This document shows positions 15,639 through 24,566 of a DNA stretch of 64,000 bases, in pieces. The position numbers were made by a program, and so were the translations under genes. The stretch covers positions 1-64,000 of the forward strand of contig NZ_JARXYX010000008.1 of NCBI RefSeq assembly GCF_029893585.1, written 5' to 3'. Under the pieces are notes generated by a model. That model did no database searches. It had not been told where the DNA came from and worked only from the letters and a program-made list of their open reading frames with translations. The DNA comes from Streptomyces sp. LBL. GTDB taxonomy: Bacteria; Actinomycetota; Actinomycetes; Streptomycetales; Streptomycetaceae. Position 1 is the stretch's first letter, and each line of letters starts with the position of its first letter.

Positions 15639-15716
15639 CGGTCCGCGCTCCGGGCACCGATCCCGTCGGCCACCACCCTCGAACTGTTCCGCTCCTCCGC
15701 TCCTCCCCTCCTCCGC

Positions 15717-16415
15717 TCACCTACCTGCCAAGCCCGTGCCGGGGCCGACCGTCTCCAGGCCGGCCAGCCGTGCGGACACAATGGCCTCCAGCCGATTGGA
15801 GACATTGATTTTCGGCAGGATGGCCGAGACGTAGTTGCGCACGGTCTTCTCCGAGATGAACAGCTCCTGTGCTATCCGGCGGTTTCGGTAGCCGAACGAG
15901 ACGAGTCGCAGTACCTCCCGCTCCCGGTGCGTCAGCGCCGGGAAGGGGAGCGTGCTGTCGTCTCGCACCAGCCGCGCCAGGAGGGCGGAAAGTTCGCCCC
16001 CGGCCCGCGGGCCCAGCGTGACGTACCCCCGCTGCACGGCCCGCACGGTACGCAGCAGGTCCGCCGTGTCGGTGTTCTTGAGCAGGTAGCCCGTGGCCCC
16101 CGCCAACAGTGTGGTCAGCAGCAGGTTGTCGTCGTCGTGCTCCGGGGACACCGAGGCGACCAGTCGCGGCGCCGGGTACTGTCGGCGCAGCTGCTGAAGC
16201 AGCCCGATCCCCGCGCGGCCGGGGAGGTCGAGGTCGACGATGACCACATCGGGCTTCTCCTCCCGAACCGCCCGAACGCCGGTGTACGGGTCGTGGGTCC
16301 CTGCGGCAACGGTGATCCCATCACCTTCGAGCGCGGAACGTAAACCGCTCAGAATCAGCGGGATGCTCTCTATTACCACCACGCGCGTACCGACATCTCG
16401 GACCGCATCGGCCAT
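15717..16415 (-). CDS. NarL/LuxR-type response regulator, atypical receiver
   Basis: 232 residues: receiver domain (about 10-130) and LuxR helix-turn-helix (LTHREREVLRLVSFGYRNRRIAQELFISEKTVRNYVSAIL). The phosphorylatable aspartate (VVIVDLDLPG) and the conserved lysine (YLLKNTD) are present. The acidic pair at the end of the first strand is changed: VVVIESIP instead of the usual V-D-D-H-P. Metal binding and phosphorylation may therefore be altered. No histidine kinase is adjacent. It converges on the HExxH gene with 78 bp between stops, and diverges from the sialidase gene. Confidence 0.88.
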   Translation of the reverse strand: MADAVRDVGTRVVVIESIPLILSGLRSALEGDGITVAAGTHDPYTGVRAVREEKPDVVIVDLDLPGRAGIGLLQQLRRQYPAPRLVASVSPEHDDDNLLLTTLLAGATGYLLKNTDTADLLRTVRAVQRGYVTLGPRAGGELSALLARLVRDDSTLPFPALTHREREVLRLVSFGYRNRRIAQELFISEKTVRNYVSAILPKINVSNRLEAIVSARLAGLETVGPGTGLAGR

Positions 16416-16611
16416 TCTGACTCATCCTTACACCCGCGTCGGTGTGAGCTACCACGAAGCGCTCTTCCCCACACCGTCATTATCAACTTCCGGGTGAAGC
16501 GTAGAACCTCCGTTGACCGGCGGGCCGGCACGCGGCATGGGGCCCCGATGACGTCCCGCCGAAGGCGCTGTCGGCGAATTCCTCGTCACCAGGCTCGGGA
16601 AGGTGCTGCTG

Positions 16612-16675
16612 CGTCCGTGACGGGCCCACCGCGCCGGTTCGCGCGTCCGTGACGCGCCCACCGATCCGGTTCACG
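16612..16675. repeat. two 32-bp tandem repeats upstream of the sialidase gene
   Basis: Back-to-back units starting CGTCCGTGACG(G/C)GCCCACCG differ at 4 of 32 positions. They end about 60 bp before the sialidase start. The divergent gap 16416-16738 holds no gene; promoters for both flanking genes must lie here. Confidence 0.6.
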
Positions 16676-16738
16676 TGACTGACGGATCGTCAGACATAGC
16701 ATCTCGTGATGTTCGGACCGAAAAAGGGCAGGAGCCCC

Positions 16739-18703
16739 ATGTCGGCATGGCATCACGCGCGTCTGAGACCCACCCTGGCAGCGGCCTTCACCGCGATGGC
16801 GCTGGCCGCCACCCCCACGCCCCCTCCCACTCCCGTACCCGACCGGCCCGAATCCCACGCGGCGGAGTTCGAGCAGCAGGTCCTCTTCAAGGCCTCCCAG
16901 GACCCCGGCTACGCCTGTTTCCGCATCCCGGCGATCGTGCAGACCGTCGACGGGACCCTGCTGGCCTTCGCCGAGGGGCGGGTCGTCAACTGCGGTGACG
17001 CCGCCGACATCGACATCGTCCTCAAGCGCTCCACGGACGGCGGCCGTACCTGGGGCCCGCTCCAGGTGGTCAGCGAGGGCGGCGGCGACACCCACGGCAA
17101 CCCCGCCCCGGTCGTGGACCGGACGACGGGCCGCATCCTGCTCGCCGAGACCTACAACACCGGCCGCACCGACGCCGAGAGCTGTACCGTGCCCTGCGAC
17201 CGCACCCCGCGTCTGCAGTACAGCGACGACAACGGTCTGACCTGGTCGGCGCCGCGCGACCTGAGCCCCGAGATCCGGCCCGCCCAGTGGAACTCCTGGT
17301 ACGCCACCGGCCCCGTGCACGGCGTCCAACTCACGCACGGTCCGCACGCCGGACGGCTGGTGTTCGGCGCCAACACCGAGACGTGGGACGGCAGCCGGGT
17401 CACCACCAACCACGCGGCCCTGGTCGTCAGCGACGACGGCGGCGACCACTGGAAGGTCGGCGCCACCGACTCCTGGCCGATCCCGGCGGACGGCGCGTTC
17501 CGGCAGAAGCCGTCCGAGTTGACCCTCACCCCACGCCCCGACGGTTCGCTGCTGGTCAGCGGCCGGGAACAGGACGGCACCGACCTCGGCCACCGCACCC
17601 AGGCCGTCAGCCTCGACGGCGGCGACACGTTCGCCGCCCCCTTCGCCGGCCTCCCCGACCTGTACGCGCCCCAGGTCCAGTGCGCGACGCTCCCCTTCGA
17701 CGACCGTGTCCTGTTGTCCTGCCCCGGCGATCCCGACCGCCGTCGGACCATGATGATCCGCTCCTCCTACGACGGCGGCACCACCTGGGACAGCGCCGAC
17801 CGGGGCACGGTCGTGACCACCGACTGGTCCGGCTACTCCGACCTGGCCCCGGTCGACGAGGACACCGTGGGCCTGCTGTACGAGGGCGGTACCGTCGACG
17901 CCCGCGACGAGATCCGTTTCGCCCGCTTCACCGAGGACTGGCTCGGGCCGCGCCGGGCCGCGGATCCGACCACCGTCGACCTCTCCCCGGGCGGGCTGCC
18001 CGCGGCCGTGCTCGGCGGGGCGAAGGAGACGGACGGCGCCCTGGGCGGCGCCCTGGAGTTCGACGGCACCGACGACGCCGTGCGCCTGCCGTACCGCAGC
18101 CGACTCCTCCTCGGGACCAAGGAGTTCACCGCGTCCCTGTGGTTCCGGTACACCGCCACGAGTGGAGAGCAGCCGCTGCTGTGGATGGGCGGGGTCGGCA
18201 ACGGTCAGCCACAGGTCACGCTGAGCGCGGATCCCGCGGACAACCGGCTGCAGGGCCAGATCACCGTGCGGGACGGCGCCACGACGGTGCGCGCGGCCAC
18301 CGTCAGCAGCACCGCCGCCCTCAACGACGGTACGTGGCACCGACTGGCTCTGCGCCGCGACGGAGGTAGCTCCCGCGCGGGCGGCGCCGGGCGCGAGGAA
18401 GGGCTCGGAGAAGGGCGGAGGGAAGGGCGGAGGGAAGGGCGGAGGGAAGGGCGACTGACCCTGTTCGTCGACGGCACCGCGATCGGCGGCACCGCGGACG
18501 TGTCCGGTTCCGTCAGCCGCAACTCGCCGTTCGGGGTGCACATCGGGCAGCGGATGGACAGCCGGGCCTTCTTCACCGGGGCGATCGACGACGTCCACGT
18601 CTGGGACCGGGCGCTCACCGACGCCGAAATCGCCGCCCGAACGGCGCCCCTGACGGACACGGTTCTCTGGCTGCCCATGGACCAGGTGAGCGACAGCCGC
18701 TAA
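16739..18703 (+). CDS. secreted sialidase (GH33) with C-terminal LamG domain
   Basis: Exo-alpha-sialidase that removes terminal sialic acids from glycans outside the cell, 654 residues. Seen are a signal peptide (about 1-40), the FRIP motif (CFRIPAI) carrying the first arginine of the triad, and five Asp-box-like repeats (STDGGRTW, SDDNGLTW, SDDGGDHW, SLDGGDTF, SYDGGTTW). A laminin-G-like domain follows (about 420-650) ending HVWDRALTDAEIAA. ATG 16739 has AGGAG 4 nt upstream; GTG 16706 is less likely. The LamG domain is interrupted by a charged EGRREGRR repeat encoded by 12-bp tandem units. Confidence 0.9.
   Translation: MSAWHHARLRPTLAAAFTAMALAATPTPPPTPVPDRPESHAAEFEQQVLFKASQDPGYACFRIPAIVQTVDGTLLAFAEGRVVNCGDAADIDIVLKRSTDGGRTWGPLQVVSEGGGDTHGNPAPVVDRTTGRILLAETYNTGRTDAESCTVPCDRTPRLQYSDDNGLTWSAPRDLSPEIRPAQWNSWYATGPVHGVQLTHGPHAGRLVFGANTETWDGSRVTTNHAALVVSDDGGDHWKVGATDSWPIPADGAFRQKPSELTLTPRPDGSLLVSGREQDGTDLGHRTQAVSLDGGDTFAAPFAGLPDLYAPQVQCATLPFDDRVLLSCPGDPDRRRTMMIRSSYDGGTTWDSADRGTVVTTDWSGYSDLAPVDEDTVGLLYEGGTVDARDEIRFARFTEDWLGPRRAADPTTVDLSPGGLPAAVLGGAKETDGALGGALEFDGTDDAVRLPYRSRLLLGTKEFTASLWFRYTATSGEQPLLWMGGVGNGQPQVTLSADPADNRLQGQITVRDGATTVRAATVSSTAALNDGTWHRLALRRDGGSSRAGGAGREEGLGEGRREGRREGRREGRLTLFVDGTAIGGTADVSGSVSRNSPFGVHIGQRMDSRAFFTGAIDDVHVWDRALTDAEIAARTAPLTDTVLWLPMDQVSDSR
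18408..18455 (+). repeat. 12-bp in-frame tandem repeat within the sialidase gene
   Basis: Four units of GGGAAGGGCGGA (first and last degenerate) encode (E)GRREGRREGRREGR, an Arg/Glu insert in a loop of the LamG domain. Unit length is a multiple of three, so copy-number change would keep the frame. Confidence 0.8.
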
Positions 18704-18714
18704 CGTCCCGGAGC

Positions 18715-19979
18715 GTGCCCGAGGACGGACGAGCACGACCGCGGACGGGAACCGGGGCCGGCCTGCTCCTGGCCCTGGTTCTCACGGCTGTGCTGCTCAC
18801 CGCGCTCCCGGACGACGACTCCCGCCCCGATACCGACGCCTGCGGACCGCACACCGTCGCCTCCTGGTCGGCGGACGACCGCCTCACCGCCGAGTTCGCC
18901 CGCTACGGCGACGACGCCGCCCGCGCCGACGACTGGACCGGCGGCGACGGCACCCACTCGGTGCGGCTGCCGGACGGCCGGGTGCTGTGGCTGTTCTCGG
19001 ACACCTACCTCGGCCAGGTGCACGGCCCGCCGAACCCGGTCGGCGAGTCCTTCGCCTGGCGGGACGGCAGCGCGCCCCTGGTGCGCAACTCGCCGTCGTG
19101 ATGCGGGACGGCCGCCTGGAGACCACACTGCCCGCGTCCCTGTTTCCCGACCCCGGCCCGAACCAGTGGCGCTGGCCGGTCGCGGCCCGCGTCGAACCCC
19201 GCTCCCCCGGCTCCCCCGGCTCCCCCGGCTCCTCCGGCGCCTCCGGCTCCTCCGAGCAGGTGTTACGGGTGCTGCTGTGGGTGCGGACCGCGGGAGCGGC
19301 GCCATGGGTGTACGGCGTCCCCACCGCCACCGAGGTCGCCACGCTCTCCCTGCCCGACCTGCGGGTGGAGTCCGTGACCGAGGTGCTCGACCAGCGACTC
19401 GTCCAGGATCCGTCCCGGCGGGTGCTGTTCGGCACGACGCTGGCCGAACGGGACGGCTGGACGTACGTCTTCGGCGGCGACGACGGACAGGCCGCGTCCC
19501 GGCCCGCCTCGCACGCGTATGTGGCGCGGGTACCCGAGGGCGGGCTCGGGGACCCGGCCGCCTGGGAGTACGGGGACGGCTCAGCCTGGACGGCACGCGG
19601 CCGCCCGGCGGCGGTGCTCGGGGACGGGCGGCGCACCGGGGTGGGCAGCGCGTTCTCGGTGGTGCGCCAGGGCGGCACGTACGTCCTGTTCACGATGGCC
19701 GCGGGCACGCGCGGGCTGACCACGGTGACGTCGTACTGGGCTTGCTCCCCCATCGGGCCCTGGCACGGCCCGGCGAAGGACTTCACCCCCGCGCTGCCGG
19801 CCGGGCAGGTCGCCGCGTACAACCCGCAGGTCCACCCCGTCCTGAGCGACGGTGAGCGGCTGGTGCTCAGCTACGACGTCAACTGGCTGGAGCCCACCGG
19901 GGCCGCCGCGCAGCTCAACCGGAACGTGTCCCTGTACCGACCGAGGTTCGTGGCCCTGCGGCTGACCCGGTCGGGGTGA
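18715..19979 (+). pseudogene. DUF4185-like secreted protein gene with a -1 frameshift
   Basis: The first frame (GTG 18715, membrane anchor LLLALVLTAVLLTAL, then TVASWSADDRL and VRLPDGRVLWLFSDTYLGQV) stops at 19101. The protein continues in the next frame as AVVMRDGRLETTLPASLFP... to 19979. The break is near 19090-19094 in GTGCGCAACTCGCCG; one added G after ACTCG would restore a single frame of about 420 residues. The whole resembles exported beta-propeller proteins with a DUF4185-type domain. A Ser-Pro-Gly repeat lies at about 19200-19250. The cause may be a real mutation or a homopolymer sequencing error. The 3' end overlaps the convergent transporter gene by 65 bp. Confidence 0.7.
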
Positions 19980-20979
19980 CCCCCTCGGTCTCCGCGGCCG
20001 TCCCGGGCTCGGGCACATCACGCGAGCGGCGCTTGGCGATCACCGCGCACACCATCAACTGCATCTGGTGGAAGAGCATCAGCGGCAGCACGGCGAGCGA
20101 GGCGTGCGCACCGAACAGGACGCTCGCCATCGGCAGTCCGGAGGCGAGGGACTTCTTCGACCCGGCGAACTGGATCGCGATGCGGTCCGCCCGGTTGAAG
20201 CGCAGCGCCTTGCCGCCGTACCAGGTCAGGGTGAGCATCACGGCGAGCAGCACGGCCTCGACGACGAGCAGTCCGCCCAGTCGGACGGCGCTCACCTGGT
20301 GCCAGATGCCCTGCACCATGCCCTCGCTGAACGCGGTGTAGACGACGAGGAGGATCGAGCCGCGGTCGACGTAGCCGAGGACCTTCTTGTGGCGGGTGAT
20401 GAAACCTCCGATCCAGCGGCGCAGCACCTGCCCGGCGAGGAACGGCACGAGCAGTTGCAGCACGATCTCGATGAGCGAGTCGGCGGAGAACCCGCCCCCG
20501 CCGCTGCCGAGCAGGGCGGCCGCGAGCAGCGGGGTGATGACGATGCCGGCCAGGGAGGAGAAGGAGCCCGCGCAGATCGCGGCGGGCACGTTGCCGCGGG
20601 CCATCGAGGTGAAGGCGATCGAGGACTGGATGGTCGACGGGACGAGAGTGAGGAAGAGCAGGCCCTGGTAGAGCGGGTGGGTCAGGAACACCGGCACGAG
20701 TCCGCGGGCGGCCAGGCCGAGCAGCGGAAAGACGACGAACGTGCAGGCCAGGACCGTGCCGTGGAGCCGCCAGTGCTTGAGCCCGTCCAGGGCCTCACGG
20801 GTGGACAGGCGGGCGCCGTAGAGGAAGAACAGGAAGGCGATGGCGGCCGTGGAGGCGCCGGAGGCCACGTCGGCGCCCGTCCCGCGCGCGGGGACCAGGG
20901 CCGCGAGGCCCACCGTCCCGAGCAACAGCAGGATGTAGGGGTCGATCGGCATCCAACTCGGCCATCGCAGGCGTTTCAC
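19915..20979 (-). CDS. bile acid:sodium symporter family transporter (SBF-like)
   Basis: Ten-helix transporter of the BASS/SBF-like family, 354 residues. Typical stretches are FLFFLYGARLSTREALDGL in TM2-3, LVPSTIQSSIAFTSMARGN before TM5, and QFAGSKKSLASGLPMASVLF, the conserved pseudo-symmetric crossover region. GTG 20979 (VKRLRWPSW) is preceded by GTGGAG; ATG 21003 is an alternative. Members export or import organic anions; the substrate here is unknown. The divergent LysR gene at 21191 is the likely regulator. Confidence 0.85.
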   Translation of the reverse strand: MKRLRWPSWMPIDPYILLLLGTVGLAALVPARGTGADVASGASTAAIAFLFFLYGARLSTREALDGLKHWRLHGTVLACTFVVFPLLGLAARGLVPVFLTHPLYQGLLFLTLVPSTIQSSIAFTSMARGNVPAAICAGSFSSLAGIVITPLLAAALLGSGGGGFSADSLIEIVLQLLVPFLAGQVLRRWIGGFITRHKKVLGYVDRGSILLVVYTAFSEGMVQGIWHQVSAVRLGGLLVVEAVLLAVMLTLTWYGGKALRFNRADRIAIQFAGSKKSLASGLPMASVLFGAHASLAVLPLMLFHQMQLMVCAVIAKRRSRDVPEPGTAAETEGVTPTGSAAGPRTSVGTGTRSG

Positions 20980-21010
20980 GGTGCTCCACTTGCTGATTGT
21001 CATACGCATG

Positions 21011-21075
21011 TACGGGTGCATGTGCGTGTGTAGGGGTGCATGTATGTGCGTGTGTAGGGGTGCATGTGGCGTGTG
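21011..21075. repeat. 20-24 bp tandem repeats in the symporter/lysR intergenic gap
   Basis: Three units of TA(C/G)GGGTGCATGT...GCGTGTG within the 5' leader of the symporter. They lie between the divergent genes and could affect promoter spacing. Confidence 0.65.
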
Positions 21076-21190
21076 CGGTCGGGGCCACGGAGCGCCCCGT
21101 CCATCGTCCTCCTCCGGACCTTGATCGGGAATCCGGCATACCACTCTGACTGTCATCACGTTCCGCGATAGCCTGGAGTAGCCTGCAGAC

Positions 21191-22054
21191 GTGTACGACC
21201 CCTCCCAGCTGCGTACGTTCCTGGCGGTGGCGCAGACGCTGAGCTTCACGCAGGCCGCCCACCGCCTCGACCTGCGCCAGTCCACCGTCAGCCAGCATGT
21301 GCGGCGGCTGGAGGACGCGGCCGGACGGCAGTTGTTCAGCCGGGACACGCACTCCGTGGAGCTGACCGAGGACGGCGAGGCGATGCTGGGCTTCGCGCGC
21401 CGGATCCTGGAGGTGCACGAGCAGGCGACGGCGTTCTTCACGGGCACAAGGGTGCGCGGCCGGCTGCGGTTCGGCGCGTCGGAGGACTTCGTGCTGACCC
21501 GGCTGCCGGAGATCCTGGAGGGCTTCCGTTACGACCACCCCGAGGTCGACCTGGAGCTGACGGTCGAGCTGTCGGGCACGCTCCACGAGCGGCTGGCGGC
21601 CGGGAAGCTGGACCTGATGCTGGCGAAGCGGCGCCCCGAGGACCCGCGTGGACGGCTGGTGTGGCGTGACGAGCTGGCGTGGATCGGTGCGGAGCGACTG
21701 CGGCTGGACGCGGACCGTCCGGTGCCGCTGATCGTGTTTCCGCCGCCGGGCATCACCCGCGCGCTCGCACTGGAGGCGCTGGAGCGGCAGGGGCGGGCGT
21801 GGCGCATCGCGTGCACCAGCGGCAGCCTCAACGGGCTGATCGCGGCGGCCCGGGCGGGGCTCGGCGTGATGGCCCACTCCCGCGGGCTGATCCCGCCCGG
21901 CCTGGTGCGCGTCCCCGAGCGGGCCGGGTTGCCGGAGCTCGGCCGGGTCGACTTCGTCCTGGTGCACGGCCCCCGCCGTACGGCCGCGGAGGGCGCCGCC
22001 GACGCGCTCGCGGCGGCGATCCTGGCGGGCGGAGACCGGCTGCACCGGCGCTGA
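21191..22054 (+). CDS. LysR family transcriptional regulator
   Basis: 287 residues. The N-terminal winged helix is typical (LRTFLAVAQTLSFTQAAHRLDLRQSTVSQHVRRLEDAAGRQLFSR), followed by a periplasmic-binding-like effector domain (about 90-285). GTG 21191. It is divergent from the bile-acid-symporter-family gene with a 211-bp gap, the usual arrangement for a LysR activator and its target. The inducer is unknown. Confidence 0.93.
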   Translation: MYDPSQLRTFLAVAQTLSFTQAAHRLDLRQSTVSQHVRRLEDAAGRQLFSRDTHSVELTEDGEAMLGFARRILEVHEQATAFFTGTRVRGRLRFGASEDFVLTRLPEILEGFRYDHPEVDLELTVELSGTLHERLAAGKLDLMLAKRRPEDPRGRLVWRDELAWIGAERLRLDADRPVPLIVFPPPGITRALALEALERQGRAWRIACTSGSLNGLIAAARAGLGVMAHSRGLIPPGLVRVPERAGLPELGRVDFVLVHGPRRTAAEGAADALAAAILAGGDRLHRR

Positions 22055-22575
22055 CCGGTCAGCGCGCCGCCTGTCGGCGGGTTGAGCTGCCTGCCGCGGC
22101 GCGGGAGGGGCGTGGCCAGGCGCGGAAGAAACGTGGCCGCGCGCGGGAGGGACGTCGCCGCGCGCGGGCCGGACGCCGGCCACCCGGCCGTGGTCACCGA
22201 GGGTGCTCGCGCCGGCCGGGCCTGCCCGCTCCGCCGAGGGTGACCGTGACGGATCCGGCCCGGCGGGCGCTGACAGAGGAAAGGGCCGCGCGCCCACGCA
22301 CAGGCCGACCGTTCGCCGTCCGGGAAGCCTGCCGCCCCGGGCTCAGCAGCGTCATCGCGTCGTACAGATTCGGTGGAGATTGCGGGACCGAAACGTACCC
22401 AACCGTCAGCTTTCTGTCCGACCCTTACCCATGTGAGCGCATTTCTCGTCACCGATCGTCACCGATCCATGCACACGTAAGCACTGTTCGTGTTCGACCC
22501 CTCTCCCGAACCATCCCCGGGTGGGGTAGCTTTCACGGCGCTGTGGGGAGCGTCACAAGAAGCGGGGAGCGGGGT
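22055..22575. other. intergenic region with 21-bp GC-rich repeats
   Basis: Four imperfect 21-22 bp units (pattern GCGCGCGGGAGGGACGTCGCC) span 22096-22181 just after the LysR stop. The remaining 390 bp contains an AT-richer patch at about 22370-22500 that probably holds the promoter for the acyl-CoA synthetase. No gene seen. Confidence 0.5.
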
Positions 22576-24402
22576 TTGCGCGAGTTCACCAACCCTCCGT
22601 CGGCCTTGGCGCCGCCGGTGGGCGGCCTGGCCGACGTCGTCTTCCAGCATGCCCTGGAAGACCCGCTGCACATCGCGCTCGGCCGCAAGGACGACGACGG
22701 CCGGTGGCGGGACGTGACGGCCGCCGAGTTCCGTGACGAGGTCCTCGCCCTCGCCAAGGGCCTGCTGGCCCAGGGCATCCGCTTCGGCGACCGGGTCGCG
22801 ATCGTGTCCCCCACCCGCTACGAGTGGACGCTGTTCGACTTCGCGCTGTGGTCGATCGGCGCCCAGGTGGTGCCGGTGTACCCCACCTCCTCGGCCGAGC
22901 AGTGTTTCTGGATGCTCTACGACTCCGAGTGCACGGCGGCGGTGGTGGAGCACGAGGACCACGCGATGACCATCGCCACCGTCATCGACCGGCTGCCGCA
23001 GCTGCGCCTGCTGTGGCAGCTGGACTCGGGCGCCGTGCAGCAGCTGTACGACGCCGGCGCCCACATCGACGACGAGGTGGTGCACCGGCACCGGCAGGCG
23101 GTCACCCCGGACTCGGTCGCGACGATCATCTACACCTCCGGCACCACGGGCCGCCCCAAGGGCTGTGTCATCTCGCACGGCAACTTCATGTACGAGGCGG
23201 ACACCGTCCTCCAGCGCTGGGAGCCGGTGTTCCACACCAAGAAGGGCGACGAGGTGGCGACCCTGCTGTTCCTGCCGCTCGCGCACGTCTTCGGGCGGAT
23301 GGTGGAGGTCGCCGCGATCCGCGGCAAGGTGAAGTTCGGCCACCAGCCGCAGATGAGCGCGGGCGCCCTGCTGCCCGACCTGGCCGCGTTCAGGCCGACG
23401 TTCTTCCTCGGGGTGCCGTACATCTTCGAGAAGGTCTTCAACGCGTCCCGCCGCAAGGCGGAGAAGGAGGGCAAGGCCGGGCCGTTCGAGAAGGCCGTCG
23501 AGGTCGCCGTGAAGTACGCGGAGGCGACGGAGGCGAAGGCCTGGGGCATCGGGCCCGGCCCGTCGGCGGGTCTGCGTATGCAGCACCAGCTCTTCGACAA
23601 ACTGGTCTACTCCAAGATGCGGGCGGCGATGGGCGGCCGTATCCGGCATGCGATGACCGGCGGCTCGGGCATGGACCGGCGGCTGGGTCTGTTCTTCGCG
23701 GGGGCGGGCGTGCACGTCTACGAGGGCTACGGACTCACCGAGACCACCGCCGCCGCCACCGTCAACCCGCCCGAGCGCACCCGCTACGGCACCGTCGGGC
23801 AGCCCATCCCCGGCATGACCGTGCACATCGCGGACGACGGTGAGATCTGGCTGCGCGGCGACAACGTCTTCCAGGGCTACCTCAACAACCCCAAGGCCAC
23901 CGACGAGACCCTGCACGACGGCTGGCTGGCCACCGGCGACCTGGGCTCCCTCGACGAGGACGGCTACCTCACGATCACCGGCCGCAAGAAGGAGATCCTG
24001 GTGACCTCCGGCGGCAAGAGCGTGTCGCCCGGTGCGCTGGAGGAGCGCGTCCGCGACCATCCGCTGGTCTCCCAGTGCATCATCGTCGGCAACGACCGCC
24101 CGTACGTCGCCGCCCTGATCACTCTGGACCAGGAGGCCGTCGAGCACTGGCTGACGATGCGCGACAAACCGCAGATGCCGCCGGCCCGACTGGTGCGGGA
24201 CGCCGACCTGGAGACCGAGGTCAGGCGTGCCGTGGTGGCCGCCAACACCCTGGTCTCGCAGGCCGAGTCGATCCGCACCTTCCGTATCCTGGCGCAGCCC
24301 TTCACCGAGGAGCACGGCTTGCTGACGCCGTCGCTCAAGCTCAAGCGCAAGGCCATCGAGAACGCGTACGCGGGCGAGGTCGAGGCGCTGTACCGGGCCT
24401 AG
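22576..24402 (+). CDS. long-chain fatty acyl-CoA synthetase (AMP-forming)
   Basis: Adenylate-forming enzyme that activates fatty acids to acyl-CoA, 608 residues. The P-loop-like motif IIYTSGTTGRPKG, the GYGLTETTAA motif, WLATGDLG and the core lysine region GRKKEIL are all present. The C-terminal SLKLKRKAI carries the second conserved lysine. TTG 22576 has GGGGAG about 8 nt upstream and gives the usual REFTNPP start. The frame is open far upstream, but that region is the LysR gene on another frame. It stands alone, with no beta-oxidation genes adjacent. Confidence 0.93.
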   Translation: MREFTNPPSALAPPVGGLADVVFQHALEDPLHIALGRKDDDGRWRDVTAAEFRDEVLALAKGLLAQGIRFGDRVAIVSPTRYEWTLFDFALWSIGAQVVPVYPTSSAEQCFWMLYDSECTAAVVEHEDHAMTIATVIDRLPQLRLLWQLDSGAVQQLYDAGAHIDDEVVHRHRQAVTPDSVATIIYTSGTTGRPKGCVISHGNFMYEADTVLQRWEPVFHTKKGDEVATLLFLPLAHVFGRMVEVAAIRGKVKFGHQPQMSAGALLPDLAAFRPTFFLGVPYIFEKVFNASRRKAEKEGKAGPFEKAVEVAVKYAEATEAKAWGIGPGPSAGLRMQHQLFDKLVYSKMRAAMGGRIRHAMTGGSGMDRRLGLFFAGAGVHVYEGYGLTETTAAATVNPPERTRYGTVGQPIPGMTVHIADDGEIWLRGDNVFQGYLNNPKATDETLHDGWLATGDLGSLDEDGYLTITGRKKEILVTSGGKSVSPGALEERVRDHPLVSQCIIVGNDRPYVAALITLDQEAVEHWLTMRDKPQMPPARLVRDADLETEVRRAVVAANTLVSQAESIRTFRILAQPFTEEHGLLTPSLKLKRKAIENAYAGEVEALYRA

Positions 24403-24566
24403 CGACAGGCAGTGTTCGCGGGTTGAGCACGCAGCGGGCACGGAGATCGGTCCCGGTCAGCGGAACGTCAGGGTTGCCTGTGCGCTCTCGCGCACTGATG
24501 CTTCGTCCACGCTGACCGGCCTGCCCGCACCGGAGAGCGACCTTCAGGCGAGGAGAGGTCACGACC

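Noticed and set aside
16586..18736. 716-codon minus-strand frame
   Set aside because: Antisense of the sialidase gene; the sialidase frame has signal peptide, FRIP and Asp boxes.
19088..19096. Programmed frameshift in the DUF4185-like gene
   Set aside because: No slippery heptamer or downstream structure stands out; a one-base loss is simpler.
22055..22575. N-terminal extension of the acyl-CoA synthetase
   Set aside because: In-frame codons upstream of 22576 are repeat and promoter DNA of unlike composition; the family start is REFTNPP.
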